From: an uncultured beta proteobacterium
Lineage (GTDB): Bacteria > Pseudomonadota > Gammaproteobacteria > Burkholderiales > Burkholderiaceae_C
Assembly: GCA_903924955.1 (NCBI GenBank)
Contig: CAIYDK010000075.1
Coordinates: forward strand, 1-43,334
DNA: 43,334 nucleotides
Direction of reading: 5' to 3'
Shown: positions 11,961-22,054 of the stretch, piece after piece
How positions within the stretch are numbered: position 1 is the stretch's first letter
Layout of the letters: each line of letters opens with the position of its first letter
Program-made: the position numbers and the translations under genes
Notes under the pieces: model-generated
Told to the model about the DNA's origin: nothing
What the model saw: only the letters and a program-made list of their open reading frames with translations
The model's database searches: none

Positions 11961-13658
11961 ATGCTGTCTGTAAAAAATGAACTTCTGGAGGCGCTGGCCG
12001 CTTCCCTCGAAAAACTGTTGCCGGGCGCGGGTGCCAAGGCCGCGTTTGAATCGCCCAAAGTGGCTGCCCATGGTGATTTGGCCACGACGGCGGCTATGCA
12101 ACTGGCCAAGCCGCTCAAGGTCAATCCGCGCCAATTGGCAGATACGCTGCGCACGGCGTTGTTAAGCCAAGAATCATTTGCGCGCTGGGTGCAGGACATT
12201 GAGATTGCCGGTCCCGGGTTCATCAATATCCGCCTCAAACCTGAAAGCAAGCAGCAGGTGGTGCGCGAGGTGCTGGCGCAAGGCGCGCAATTTGGAGACC
12301 AGGCCAGCAACAGTCAGCGCATTTTGGTGGAGTTTGTGTCGGCCAACCCGACTGGGCCGCTGCACGTGGGTCACGGCCGCCAGGCGGCTTTGGGTGATGC
12401 CATCTGCAACCTGTTTGCGACCCAGGGCTGGCAGGTGCACAGGGAGTTTTATTACAACGACGCCGGCGTGCAAATCCAGACCCTGGCCAACAGCACGCAA
12501 CTGCGAGCCAAAGGCTTCAAGCCTGGTGACGAATGCTGGCCTGTTGACCCGGAGAACCCACTGAGCAAGGCGTTCTACAACGGGGATTACATCCAGGATA
12601 TTGCGGATGACTTTCTCGCACGCAAGACGGTCGCAGCCGATGATCGCAGCTTCACTGCCAGTGGTGACGTGGAGGATATGGAGTCCATTCGCAACTTTGC
12701 GGTGGCCTACCTGCGCCGTGAGCAGGACAAGGATTTACAGGCCTTCAACCTGAAGTTTGACGAGTACTACCTGGAGTCGAGCCTGTACACCAGCGGCCGG
12801 GTCGAACAGACGGTGAACAAGCTGGTCGCCAACGGCAAGACCTATGAAAAGGATGGCGCGCTGTGGCTCCAGTCCACCGATTACGGCGATGACAAGGACC
12901 GTGTCATGCGCAAGCAGGATGGCAGCTACACCTACTTTGTCCCCGATGTGGCCTACCACATCGCCAAGTGGGAACGTGGTTTCACCAAGGTCGTGAACAT
13001 TCAGGGCACCGACCACCATGGAACCATTGCCCGTGTGCGTGCGGGGCTGCAGGCGGCCGATGTAGGCATTCCAAAAGGCTACCCCGATTACGTGCTGCAC
13101 ACCATGGTGCGGGTGGTCAAGGGTGGTGAAGAGGTCAAAATATCCAAGCGCGCCGGCAGTTACGTGACCCTGCGCGACCTGATCGAGTGGACCAACAAGG
13201 ATGCCGTACGCTTCTTCCTGCTGAGCCGCAAGCCCGACACTGAATACACCTTTGACGTGGACTTGGCCGTGGCCAAGAACAACGACAACCCGGTCTACTA
13301 CGTGCAGTATGCCCATGCGCGTATTTGCTCGGTGCTAAGCACCTGGGGTGGCGATGTGGCCAGTCTGCAGAGCGCGGACTTGTCCGCTTTGCACAGTCCG
13401 CAAGCCCTGGCCCTGATGCTGCTGCTGGCAAAGTACCCCGAGATGCTGACCACCGCTGCCGCTGACGAAGCGCCGCACGATGTGACCTTTTACCTGCGTG
13501 AACTCGCAGCTTGCTACCACAGTTACTACGACGCCGAACGTATTCTGGTGGATGATGCCGCAGTCAGGCTGGCACGACTGGCCCTGGTCGCCGCTACCGC
13601 GCAGGTGTTGCACAATGGCCTGGCAGTGCTGGGCGTGAGCGCCCCGCAAAAAATGTAG
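11961..13658 (+). CDS. argS: Arginyl-tRNA synthetase
   Basis: [58 protein letters not shown]. Confidence 0.97.
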   Translation: MLSVKNELLEALAASLEKLLPGAGAKAAFESPKVAAHGDLATTAAMQLAKPLKVNPRQLADTLRTALLSQESFARWVQDIEIAGPGFINIRLKPESKQQVVREVLAQGAQFGDQASNSQRILVEFVSANPTGPLHVGHGRQAALGDAICNLFATQGWQVHREFYYNDAGVQIQTLANSTQLRAKGFKPGDECWPVDPENPLSKAFYNGDYIQDIADDFLARKTVAADDRSFTASGDVEDMESIRNFAVAYLRREQDKDLQAFNLKFDEYYLESSLYTSGRVEQTVNKLVANGKTYEKDGALWLQSTDYGDDKDRVMRKQDGSYTYFVPDVAYHIAKWERGFTKVVNIQGTDHHGTIARVRAGLQAADVGIPKGYPDYVLHTMVRVVKGGEEVKISKRAGSYVTLRDLIEWTNKDAVRFFLLSRKPDTEYTFDVDLAVAKNNDNPVYYVQYAHARICSVLSTWGGDVASLQSADLSALHSPQALALMLLLAKYPEMLTTAAADEAPHDVTFYLRELAACYHSYYDAERILVDDAAVRLARLALVAATAQVLHNGLAVLGVSAPQKM

Positions 13659-13705
13659 ACCTTGTGGGTCAGACCACTCGCGCAGCGATGTGCTCTGACC
13701 CCAAC
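13659..13705. repeat. Family B hairpin repeat (47 nt), immediately after the argS stop
   Basis: accttgtgggtcagaccactcgcgcagcgatgtgctctgaccccaac, identical to 41082-41128; ends are inverted (tgggtcaga / tctgacccca). Confidence 0.9.
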
Positions 13706-13723
13706 TGATTAGAGAGGCAGTAC

Positions 13724-14365
13724 ATGAAAAAACAGCGTGGCGGAACCATCTTGGGGTTCATCATAGGCGTGGTGTTCGGTTTGGCTGCGGCGCTGGTTGT
13801 GGCTGTTTACGTCACCAAAGTGCCGGTACCCTTCATGAATAAGGGGCAGAGTCGCTCCGCTGATCAGGACGAAGCCGAGGCCAAGAAGAACAAGGATTGG
13901 GATCCTAACGCGCCGTTGTATGGCAAAAACCCTGCAAAACCCGCCGCAGTGGCGTCTGCACCTGTTGCGGTTGCCAGTACTGCCAGCGCTGCAAAAGCTG
14001 CCGAGTCCACCAAGGCCGACGCCAAGGCGGGCGCCAAATCTGACGCCAAGGCGGAAGTGAAACCCGCCGTGTCTGCGGACCCGCTTGGCGATCTGGCCAA
14101 GGCGAAGTCTGCACCAACAGCCAGTGAGCCATTTATCTTCTACGTGCAGTTGGGTGCTTACCGCACCGTCGAAGACGCCGAAAGCCAGCGCGCCAAGCTG
14201 TCCTTGAGCGGAATTGAAACCAAGATTACGGAGCGTGAGCAGTCCGGGCGGGCCGTGTTCCGTGTGCGGACGGGGCCGTTTGACAGCAAGGAAGATGCTG
14301 AACGCAATAAGGAAAAGTTGGACAAGGCGGGCCTGGAAACATCGCTGGTCCGAGTGCAACGATAA
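13724..14365 (+). CDS. SPOR domain-containing membrane protein (FtsN-like)
   Basis: N-terminal TM, Ala/Lys linker, C-terminal FYVQLGAYRTVEDAESQRAKLSLSG...RVRTGPFDSKEDAERNKEKL. Confidence 0.85.
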   Translation: MKKQRGGTILGFIIGVVFGLAAALVVAVYVTKVPVPFMNKGQSRSADQDEAEAKKNKDWDPNAPLYGKNPAKPAAVASAPVAVASTASAAKAAESTKADAKAGAKSDAKAEVKPAVSADPLGDLAKAKSAPTASEPFIFYVQLGAYRTVEDAESQRAKLSLSGIETKITEREQSGRAVFRVRTGPFDSKEDAERNKEKLDKAGLETSLVRVQR

Positions 14366-14428
14366 GACCCTGTTCGGGAACTTTGCCTTGCGGTACCGAT
14401 CACAGACACACTTTTGGAGTTTTTTTGC

Positions 14429-15088
14429 ATGAATATGAAACGTCGTGAATTTTCTCAGGCAGCCGTGGGTGCTGCATTGGCCTCCTCGTCATTGCTGCCG
14501 CCGGTGGCGTTCGCGCAGGCTAAAAAACCGGTCGCGGGCAAGGATTTCCACATTCTGGACGCAGCAGCGCCGGTGGAAGCGCCCGCTGGAAAAATCGAGG
14601 TAGTGGAGTTTTTTTGGTACAGCTGCCCCCACTGCAATGTGTTTGAGCCCACGCTGGCAAACTGGGTCAAGAGCCTTCCAAAGGATCTGGCGTTCAAGCG
14701 CTCCCATGTGGCGTTCAATGACGGTTTCGTCCCCCAGCAGCGCCTGTTCCTGACTCTGGAGGCAATGGGGCTGATTGAGAAATTGCATAGCAAAGTGTTT
14801 GCGGCCATTCATGCAGAGAAACTCAATTTGGCCAAGGGTGATGCCATCACCGACTGGGTTGTCAAGCAGGGTGTGGATAAAGCCAAATTCCTGGAGCAAT
14901 ACAACTCGTTTTCCGTATCGACCAAGGCTACACGCTCGACTCAGCTGCAGAATGCATACCGGGTGGAAGGTGTGCCAGCCCTGGGCATCGCGGGGCGGTT
15001 CTATACCGATGGATCGATGGCCGGCAGCATGGAGCGCGCACTGCAAGTGGCTGAATTCCTCGTCGCCGAGGTCAGGGCAGGCCGCTAA
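14429..15088 (+). CDS. dsbA: Thiol:disulfide interchange protein DsbA
   Basis: Signal peptide, EVVEFFWYSCPHCNVFEP (CPHC active site), GVPALGIAGRFYTDGS. Confidence 0.9.
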   Translation: MNMKRREFSQAAVGAALASSSLLPPVAFAQAKKPVAGKDFHILDAAAPVEAPAGKIEVVEFFWYSCPHCNVFEPTLANWVKSLPKDLAFKRSHVAFNDGFVPQQRLFLTLEAMGLIEKLHSKVFAAIHAEKLNLAKGDAITDWVVKQGVDKAKFLEQYNSFSVSTKATRSTQLQNAYRVEGVPALGIAGRFYTDGSMAGSMERALQVAEFLVAEVRAGR

Positions 15089-15096
15089 ATGTGCTT

Positions 15097-15121
15097 GAAA
15101 CGGGTTTCATAAACCCGTTTC
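15097..15121. terminator. Dyad between convergent dsbA and polyP:AMP phosphotransferase genes
   Basis: gaaacgggttt cat aaacccgtttc, perfect 11-bp stem; T-run not obvious. Confidence 0.5.
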
Positions 15122-15127
15122 GCCAGC

Positions 15128-16747
15128 TTAGCCTTTGCGTTTGTTTTTGCCCTTGCTGGCGTGTTTTGATTTTCCGTCTGCATCGTTTTCGGCATCTGCG
15201 GTGGGCATTTCACTTTTGGCAACCTTGCGGGCCTTTTTGGACAGGGTTTGTTCGCCTTTTTGGGCGCGGCCATCCAGTTCGGCTTCGATGCGTTCGCACA
15301 GCGTGCGCAAAATTTTGACCCGGGCGTAGTTCTTGTCGTTGGCCTCGACCAGGGTCCAGGGCGCATTGCCAGTGCTGGTGCGCTCCACCATGTCACAAAT
15401 GGCCTGCTGGTAAGCGTCCCACTTCTCGCGGTTGCGCCAGTCTTCCTGGGTGATCTTGAAACGCTTGAATGCGATCTGCTCGCGCGCCTTGAAACGTTTT
15501 AATTGTTCCTGTTGGCTGATCTGCAGCCAGAACTTCACCACAATGACGCCAGAGTCGGCTAGCTCGTGTTCGAAGTCATTGATCTCAGTGTAGGCGCGCA
15601 GCCAGTCGTTCTCTGCGCAAAACCCTTCGACCCGCTCCACCAGAACCCGCCCATACCAGGTTCTGTCAAATATGGCGACTTGGCCCGTGCGCGGTATATG
15701 GCGCCAGAAGCGCCATAGATACGGCTGGGCGCGCTCCTCTTCGGTCGGGGCAGCCACCGGGATTACCTGGTATTGCCTCGCATCGAGTGCTGCCCCGATG
15801 CGCCGGATGGCGCCGCCCTTGCCGGCGGCGTCGGCCCCTTCAAACGCGCACAGCAGCGACCGCCCCTTGAACCGGGGGTCGCGCAGCAGTTCGGCAAGTC
15901 GACCCTGCCAGCGCGACAGCTCGTCCTCATAGGCTTTGTCGGCGAGACGCAGGTTGAGGTCGAGTTCGGACAGCACGGTGCGGCCATCGGTGTTGACCCG
16001 CACCATGGGCGCTACTGGCGACTCCTGTTTCTCGGTGCTGGCTAGCTTCTTTTGCAAAGCCTGCAGCAGAATCTGTCCCACCGTCAGCGACCGGTAGCGG
16101 TCGTCAGTGCCTTCCACCACCACCCAGGGCGCCCAGGGCGTGTTCGTCAAGCGCAGCAAGTGGCCCGCCACGTCTTGCAGTTTGTCGTAGGTCTTGAGCC
16201 GGTCCCAGTTCCACTGGGTGACCCGCCATGCGGTGCGCGGATCTTTTTCCAACGCCTTGAGCCGTTTCACTTGCCCCTCTTTGGTCAGGTGAAACCAGAA
16301 TTTCAGGACCAGAGCCCCTTCATTGACCAGCATGGCCTCAAAACGGTTGATCTGGTCTGCCTGGGCGTCGAGCTCCTTGAGGGAAACCTCCTCCAGAATG
16401 CGCTGGCGAATCGGGTCCGAGTACCATGATCCGGCAAATATGCCGACGCGCCCCTTGGGCGGGAGTGAGCGCCAGTAGCGCCACATGGGTGGGCGCTCCC
16501 GCTCTTCGTCACTGGCCATGGAAAATGCCAGAGTGGAAATGAAGCGCGGGTCCATCCACTCATACAGCACGTTGATGGTCTCGCCTTTGCCTGCACCATC
16601 CTGCCCGCTGATCAGCACCACCACCGGAATTTTCTTGTTTTCCTGCAGGTTGACCTGCGCTTCCAGCAGCGCGGCGCGCAGAGCGGGCACTGCCGCCTTG
16701 TAGGTCGCCTTGTCAATCTTGTGGCCAATTTCTGCGGATTCAAACAT
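15128..16747 (-). CDS. pap: Polyphosphate:AMP phosphotransferase (duplicated PPK2 domains)
   Basis: Two Walker-type cores: VVVLISGQDGAGKGETINVLYEWMDPR and LLCAFEGADAAGKGGAIRRIGAALDAR; start MFESAEIGHKIDK. Confidence 0.9.
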   Translation of the reverse strand: MFESAEIGHKIDKATYKAAVPALRAALLEAQVNLQENKKIPVVVLISGQDGAGKGETINVLYEWMDPRFISTLAFSMASDEERERPPMWRYWRSLPPKGRVGIFAGSWYSDPIRQRILEEVSLKELDAQADQINRFEAMLVNEGALVLKFWFHLTKEGQVKRLKALEKDPRTAWRVTQWNWDRLKTYDKLQDVAGHLLRLTNTPWAPWVVVEGTDDRYRSLTVGQILLQALQKKLASTEKQESPVAPMVRVNTDGRTVLSELDLNLRLADKAYEDELSRWQGRLAELLRDPRFKGRSLLCAFEGADAAGKGGAIRRIGAALDARQYQVIPVAAPTEEERAQPYLWRFWRHIPRTGQVAIFDRTWYGRVLVERVEGFCAENDWLRAYTEINDFEHELADSGVIVVKFWLQISQQEQLKRFKAREQIAFKRFKITQEDWRNREKWDAYQQAICDMVERTSTGNAPWTLVEANDKNYARVKILRTLCERIEAELDGRAQKGEQTLSKKARKVAKSEMPTADAENDADGKSKHASKGKNKRKG

Positions 16748-16785
16748 AGGGGCTCCGTTGTGTGGGGTGTCGGCAGGTGAGGTGC

Positions 16786-17034
16786 TCAGACGATCGGCGG
16801 GAATTTGCCGCTGGCGAACAGGCGCCGGGTCGTGGCTACCACAATGAACACGTCCTGCGAGGTGAGTTCGGGGAAATGTTCCTTTAGCGTTTGGTAGGCC
16901 AGGTGATCGTGGGATTGCCCCTCCCATTGGTTGGCGCCATCAAAAAAAGGCCGCAAGGCCTCACAGGCGGCCGGAAAAATGGAGCGCAGTGGCAAGTTGG
17001 TGCGGCGCTCGCCGCCGGCAGCGGGGTCAGACAT
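16786..17034 (-). CDS. Small hypothetical protein (82 aa)
   Basis: Open frame MSDPAAGGERRTNLPLRSIFPAACEALRPFFDG... upstream of pap, same strand. Confidence 0.55.
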   Translation of the reverse strand: MSDPAAGGERRTNLPLRSIFPAACEALRPFFDGANQWEGQSHDHLAYQTLKEHFPELTSQDVFIVVATTRRLFASGKFPPIV

Positions 17035-17225
17035 GGAAGCTCTCCTTGGGCCGATGAGCCAGCGCAGGTGCCGTCGGATGCAACACCTTGAACTGGAGGC
17101 CTTTGGTCCATTCTAGGGGGCCTGTCTTGCGTGACTTTGCTTTGCCGCAAACAAATGTGCGTCGTGAAGGCTTCTGCGCGCTCGGTACAATGGGCCTCGT
17201 GCTGTCTCAGCAAGTTTCGTGCCTT

Positions 17226-17855
17226 ATGAAAAAACCATCCCTAGCCCTGCTTTTGCTGTTGGTCGCGTCCGCGATGGCTCTGCCATCCCGTGCCGAAAAG
17301 GCTGACCGCAACAAACCCATGAACATCGAAGCCGATATGCTGCGCTATGACGATGTCAAGCAGGTCAGCGTCTTCAGTGGCAATGTGGTGTTGACCAAGG
17401 GCAGCATCGTGATCCGGGCCTCCCAGATTGATGTGCGCCAGGACCCTGATGGTTACCAGTTCGGCACCATCACGGGGGCCGCTGACAAACCTGCGTTCTT
17501 CCGCCAAAAGCGCGAAGGCATGGACGAGTTTATTGAAGGCGAAAGCGAATTGATTGAATACGACGGACGAGCCGACACCGTCAAATTCGTCCGAAACGCT
17601 GTGCTGCGGCGTTTGCGTGGGGCGTCACTGGCCGATGAAATTACGGGCGGTCTGATCGTCTATGAAAACCTGACCGACACGTTCAGCGTGGACGGCAACG
17701 CCATCAAAGGTGCTGCTTCCGGCCCGGGTAACCGGGTTCGCGCGATGCTGACGCCCAAGACGGAGGGAACTGCGTCCGCGCCTAAAGTGGGGGCGCCGGT
17801 ACCTCCAGGCCCGGCGCTGCGCTCCACAACGACGCTGGGGAGTGCACCCAAGTGA
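17226..17855 (+). CDS. lptA: LPS transport periplasmic protein LptA
   Basis: Signal peptide; [36 protein letters not shown]; next to lptB. Confidence 0.93.
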   Translation: MKKPSLALLLLLVASAMALPSRAEKADRNKPMNIEADMLRYDDVKQVSVFSGNVVLTKGSIVIRASQIDVRQDPDGYQFGTITGAADKPAFFRQKREGMDEFIEGESELIEYDGRADTVKFVRNAVLRRLRGASLADEITGGLIVYENLTDTFSVDGNAIKGAASGPGNRVRAMLTPKTEGTASAPKVGAPVPPGPALRSTTTLGSAPK

Positions 17856-18628
17856 GCGAATCCGTGGAGGGGGTGCCCGATACGGCTGTCGGGCGGCTTG
17901 AAGTCAGCCATATTCAGAAGGCCTATGGCAAGCGTCAGGTGGTCAAAGACGTGTCCCTCACCGTGCGTACCGGCGAGGTGGTCGGCCTGCTTGGCCCCAA
18001 CGGGGCTGGCAAGACCACGTCTTTTTACATCATCGTCGGTCTGGTTCGTGCGAGTGCGGGCGACATCACCATCGACGGCCATTCCATTGAACACATGCCG
18101 ATTCACCGCCGGGCGCGGCTGGGGCTGGGCTATTTGCCGCAAGAGGCTTCCATCTTTCGCAAGCTCAATGTGGAAGACAACGTGCGTGCCGTTCTGGAAT
18201 TACAGCTCGACGATGCGGGCCAGCCGCTTGCCAGTGCAGAAATCGAATTGCGCTTGACGGCGCTTTTGCAAGACTTGCGGGTGGAGCATCTGCGCGAGTC
18301 GCCTGCATTGGCGCTTTCCGGCGGTGAGCGGCGTCGGGTGGAGATTGCCCGCGCGCTGGCCACCCGCCCCCGGTTCATTTTGCTGGATGAGCCGTTTGCC
18401 GGTATCGATCCGATTGCGGTGATCGAGATCCAGCGCATCATCAATTTCCTCAAGTCACGCGACATTGGCGTGCTGATCACCGACCACAACGTGCGCGAAA
18501 CGCTGGGCATTTGTGACCATGCCTACATCATCAGCGACGGCACCGTGCTGGCCGAGGGGACCCCGTCCGAGATCGTGAACAACGCCGATGTGCGCCGGGT
18601 CTACCTCGGCGAGCATTTCAAAATGTAA
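17852..18628 (+). CDS. lptB: LPS export ABC transporter ATP-binding protein LptB
   Basis: [53 protein letters not shown]; overlaps lptA by 4 nt. Confidence 0.96.
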   Translation: MSESVEGVPDTAVGRLEVSHIQKAYGKRQVVKDVSLTVRTGEVVGLLGPNGAGKTTSFYIIVGLVRASAGDITIDGHSIEHMPIHRRARLGLGYLPQEASIFRKLNVEDNVRAVLELQLDDAGQPLASAEIELRLTALLQDLRVEHLRESPALALSGGERRRVEIARALATRPRFILLDEPFAGIDPIAVIEIQRIINFLKSRDIGVLITDHNVRETLGICDHAYIISDGTVLAEGTPSEIVNNADVRRVYLGEHFKM

Positions 18629-18649
18629 ACCATGAATCGGTATCAACAA

Positions 18650-18753
18650 GCGAAGCCCGCTGGGCGGGAATGGCAATTTGCCGCCGGGCCGCCCCAAGCC
18701 AAATTAGCCCCCTGGGGGGGCAGCGACCCGCGCAGCGGTGGAGCGTGGGGGCC
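18650..18753 (+). repeat. Family C GGGCCGCCCC intergenic repeat abutting the rpoN start codon
   Basis: gcccgctgggcggg dyad, ccgccgggccgccccaagccaaattagccccctggggggg, cgcagcggtggagcgtgggggcc directly followed by ATG; related sequence at 29105-29173. Confidence 0.7.
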
Positions 18754-20361
18754 ATGAAGCAAGGTCTTTCACTGCGCGTCTCGCAGCACCTGGCGCTCAC
18801 ACCACAGTTGCAGCAGTCCATTCGCCTGTTGCAGCTCTCCACGCTGGAGCTCAGCCAGGAAGTCGAGCAGATGCTGGACGAAAACCCGTTTCTGGAACTA
18901 ACGCAAGACGAGGCGCCGCGCGAAGAATTTGGACTGCCCCAGTCCGATACCCCGGTTAGCGAAGGCGAACGGGAAATGGAGTACGCTCCTAATTCAATAG
19001 CTGACTACGCAGATTCTGCGGGGGCTAGCGGCCAAAAAGACGAAGAGGTTGTGCCGCTCACCGGATCCGACGAACCCAGCTGGGATGGCGATGGAACGAC
19101 CGAGTTGGTGCCCGACGACGGCGAGTGGGGCACGGACGCCAAGGCCCGTACCAACAACCTGGGCGATGGAGACGACACCGACGCCACCGAGTTGGCACGG
19201 GCACAGGAGTCGTTGCAATCCCATCTGCACCGCCAGGCCCTTAGTCTTCGTCTGAGCGAGACCGACGCCAGCGCACTGCGCTTCCTGATCGAATCGCTCA
19301 ACGACGACGGCTACCTGGAAGACCCGCTGGAAGACCTGGCGCGAGGGCTTGCCGGGGAGGACGAAGAGCAGATAGAGGACCTGGTGCACCACTTCACGGT
19401 TGCGCTGGGTTTGCTGCACAGCCTGGAGCCCGCGGGTGTGGGCGCACGCAACCTGGGTGAGTGCCTGCGGTTGCAACTGCGTGCCAAGCTGGACGATGGA
19501 CTGAACGCGCCCAGCCCCGAACGTGCCACGTTGCTGGCGCTGGCGCTGCGCATGTGCGCCCAGCCCATGGACCTGCTGGCCCGTCGCGACGTGAAGACGC
19601 TGGTGCAGCGATGCGGCGGCTCGGACGCCCAGACCCGCGAAGCGATTGCTCTGATCGCACGGTTGGAACCCAAACCCGGACGGCGCTTTGTGGATGTAGA
19701 GCGCAACATCGTGGTGCCCGATGTGCTGGTGCTGCCAGCGGGCAAGACCCGCGTCGGCGCAACCCCGCAGTTTCGCGTCATGCTCAACCCGGATGTCATG
19801 CCCAAACTGCGCGTCCACGACATTTATGCCAATGTGCTGCGCAACCACCGGGGCGGCGGCAAGGACAGCGCCAGCTACGCTGGTCTACAGCAGCGCCTGC
19901 AGGAGGCACGCTGGTTTATCAAGAACATCCAGCAGCGTTTCGACACTATTCTGCGCGTCAGCACCGCTATCGTGGAGCGGCAAAAAAGTTTCTTCACCCA
20001 CGGTGAACTGGCGATGCGGCCCCTCGTCTTGCGCGAGATCGCGGACGAGTTGGGTCTGCACGAGTCCACCATTAGCCGGGTCACCACCGCCAAGTACATG
20101 GCCACGCCCTTTGGCACCTTTGAGCTGAAGTATTTCTTTGGCTCCGGGTTGGGCACCGAGTCGGGCGGTAATGCGTCGAGTACGGCGGTGCGCGCGCTGA
20201 TCAAACAGTTCATCAGCGCCGAGAGCAACGCCAAGCCCCTGAGCGACAACCAGCTATCCGAAATGCTGAAAGAGCAGGGCATCGAATGCGCCCGGCGCAC
20301 CGTAGCCAAATACCGCGAGGGGCTGAAGATTGCCCCGGCGTCACTAAGAAAAGCATTGTGA
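18754..20361 (+). CDS. rpoN: RNA polymerase sigma-54 factor
   Basis: MKQGLSLRVSQHLALTPQLQQSIRLLQLSTLEL; RpoN box ARRTVAKYREGLKI; start internal to the ORF at 18670. Confidence 0.96.
   Translation: MKQGLSLRVSQHLALTPQLQQSIRLLQLSTLELSQEVEQMLDENPFLELTQDEAPREEFGLPQSDTPVSEGEREMEYAPNSIADYADSAGASGQKDEEVVPLTGSDEPSWDGDGTTELVPDDGEWGTDAKARTNNLGDGDDTDATELARAQESLQSHLHRQALSLRLSETDASALRFLIESLNDDGYLEDPLEDLARGLAGEDEEQIEDLVHHFTVALGLLHSLEPAGVGARNLGECLRLQLRAKLDDGLNAPSPERATLLALALRMCAQPMDLLARRDVKTLVQRCGGSDAQTREAIALIARLEPKPGRRFVDVERNIVVPDVLVLPAGKTRVGATPQFRVMLNPDVMPKLRVHDIYANVLRNHRGGGKDSASYAGLQQRLQEARWFIKNIQQRFDTILRVSTAIVERQKSFFTHGELAMRPLVLREIADELGLHESTISRVTTAKYMATPFGTFELKYFFGSGLGTESGGNASSTAVRALIKQFISAESNAKPLSDNQLSEMLKEQGIECARRTVAKYREGLKIAPASLRKAL
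18985..19038 (+). repeat. Family A repeat inside rpoN, forward, in frame
   Basis: GCTCCTAATTCAATAGCTGACTACGCAGATTCTGCGGGGGCTAGCGGCCAAAAA, encodes APNSIADYADSAGASGQK. Confidence 0.8.
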
Positions 20362-21578
20362 ACCAACTCCAAATCTTTCTCCCCTGCGCCGCCGGCGTGG
20401 AAGACCTGCTGGCCGCCGAGGTCCATGACCTCACCGGACTAATGGGTCAGGACCTGCTGACCCGCCGTGGCGGCGTGATGGCGCGGGCCTCCTGGCGTGA
20501 CGCCATGCGCCTGAACTTGCACAGCCGCCTGGCGCAGCGCGTGCTGGTGCAGTTGTCCTACACCGACTACCGCAATGAGCAGGACCTCTACCGCGCCGCC
20601 AGTGAGGTGGCGTGGGAGATCTGGTTTACGCCCAAGCAGAGCATCAAGGTGGAAGTGACGGCGCAGCACAGTCCGCTGACCAGCCTGAACTTTGCCGCGC
20701 TGAAGATCAAGGACGCGGTGTGTGATCGCTTCCGCGACAAGGCCCACGGTGTGCGCCCCGATGTCAACACCCAGTGGCCTGACGTTCGCATCTATGCCCA
20801 CCTGACCACCGACACCTGCTCGCTTTACATCGACACCTCGGGTGAGCCGCTGTTCAAACGCGGTTGGCGCGAGGACAAGGGCGACGCACCGTTGAAGGAA
20901 ACGCTCGCGGCGGCCATGATTGCCGCCTGTGGTTGGGCCGACGGCGACGACGACCTGCTGCCTTTGTATGACCCCTGCTGCGGCAGCGGCACCATCGCTA
21001 TCGAGGCCGCGCAGATCGCCTGCAATATCGCGCCGGGGTCGCTGCGTCACTTCGCCTTCGAGAAGTATTTGCCCTTTCAGGCCCATGTCTGGTCCGTCAT
21101 CAAGCAGGAAGCCGCAGATGCGGTGGTCAAGCCCCAAGCCGGCCAGAAGGCCCTGATTTACGGCAGCGATGTGGCCCACCGCATGGTCGATTTTGCGCAA
21201 CGCAATGCCGAGCGTGCCGGTGTGGCCGACGTCATCGAGTTTCGGGGTGGGGACGCGCTGCAGCGTATGCCCCCCACTGATGTGCCCGGCGTGATGCTGC
21301 TTAACCCGCCCTACGGCGAGCGCATCGCGGTGGCCGGTGTGGCGGGTGCCCGCGAACTGGCCCAGACCGAAGATGGCGGCGAGTTCTTCAGCCAGTTGGC
21401 CACCCACTGGAAGAAGAACTACAGCGGCTGGACCGGCTGGATCCTCACCCCCGACCTCAAATTGCCGACCAAGATGCGCCTGAAAGAGTCGCGCCGCGTG
21501 CCGATGTGGAACGGCCCCATCGAATGCCGCATGTTCCGTTTTGATATGGTCAAAGGAACGGCGCGTGACCGCAAGTAA
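20358..21578 (+). CDS. THUMP domain class I SAM-dependent RNA methyltransferase (RlmL/YcbY N-terminal type); GTG start overlapping rpoN stop
   Basis: LQIFLPCAAGVEDLLAAEV, DPCCGSGTIAIEAAQIA, MLLNPPYGERI. Confidence 0.88.
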   Translation: MNQLQIFLPCAAGVEDLLAAEVHDLTGLMGQDLLTRRGGVMARASWRDAMRLNLHSRLAQRVLVQLSYTDYRNEQDLYRAASEVAWEIWFTPKQSIKVEVTAQHSPLTSLNFAALKIKDAVCDRFRDKAHGVRPDVNTQWPDVRIYAHLTTDTCSLYIDTSGEPLFKRGWREDKGDAPLKETLAAAMIAACGWADGDDDLLPLYDPCCGSGTIAIEAAQIACNIAPGSLRHFAFEKYLPFQAHVWSVIKQEAADAVVKPQAGQKALIYGSDVAHRMVDFAQRNAERAGVADVIEFRGGDALQRMPPTDVPGVMLLNPPYGERIAVAGVAGARELAQTEDGGEFFSQLATHWKKNYSGWTGWILTPDLKLPTKMRLKESRRVPMWNGPIECRMFRFDMVKGTARDRK

Positions 21579-21978
21579 GGTCGTCATCGACACCAATATC
21601 GTGCTGGACTCCTTCGTCTTCAACGACCCCGCTACGGCGCCACTGCTGGCCGGTTTGGAGTCAGGCACGCTGCACTGGCTTGCCACACAGCCCATGCGTG
21701 ACGAATTGGAGCGGGTGCTGGCCTATCCGAAAATCGTCAAACGGCTGGCGCACCACCAGTTGGAGGCAGACTTGGTGTTGGCACAGTTCGACACGCTGGC
21801 GCAGTTGCAACCGGTTGCCGGCAAGGCGCCTGTCACCTGCAAAGACCCGGACGACCAGAAGTTCATCGACCTCGCCGTTGCCCATAAAACCCTGCTGCTG
21901 AGCAAGGATCAGGCGGTTCTTTGTATGGGAAAACGGCTTCTAGCCCTCGCTGTGACTGCGCAAGCAGCTATTAAATGA
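21565..21978 (+). CDS. PIN domain protein (putative toxin-family nuclease)
   Basis: VVIDTNIVLDSFVF, MRDELERVLAYPKIVKRL, CKDPDDQKFIDLAVAHKTLLLSKDQAVL; GTG start overlaps the methyltransferase gene. Confidence 0.8.
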   Translation: MTASKVVIDTNIVLDSFVFNDPATAPLLAGLESGTLHWLATQPMRDELERVLAYPKIVKRLAHHQLEADLVLAQFDTLAQLQPVAGKAPVTCKDPDDQKFIDLAVAHKTLLLSKDQAVLCMGKRLLALAVTAQAAIK

Positions 21979-21983
21979 GTAGC
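21935..21983 (-). repeat. Family A repeat spanning the 3' end and stop codon of the PIN gene (reverse)
   Basis: Reverse complement GCTACTCATTTAATAGCTGCTTGCGCAGTCACAGCGAGGGCTAGAAGCC. Confidence 0.8.
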
Positions 21984-22054
21984 AAGCCAGTCCAGTGGGC
22001 GCAGCAGGGCAAAATGCTGCCCACCTCCAATCACCCAAAAAATCAGGCATTGCC

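Noticed and set aside
17018-17034. gcggggtcagacat resembling a family B end
   Set aside because: Only about 9 nt match and it forms the start codons of the small ORF MSDPA; no second arm visible
18994-19848. 284-aa - strand ORF inside rpoN
   Set aside because: High-GC shadow ORF; rpoN on the + strand is unambiguous
20439-21695. 418-aa - strand ORF opposite the THUMP methyltransferase
   Set aside because: Shadow ORF; the + strand protein has clear methyltransferase motifs
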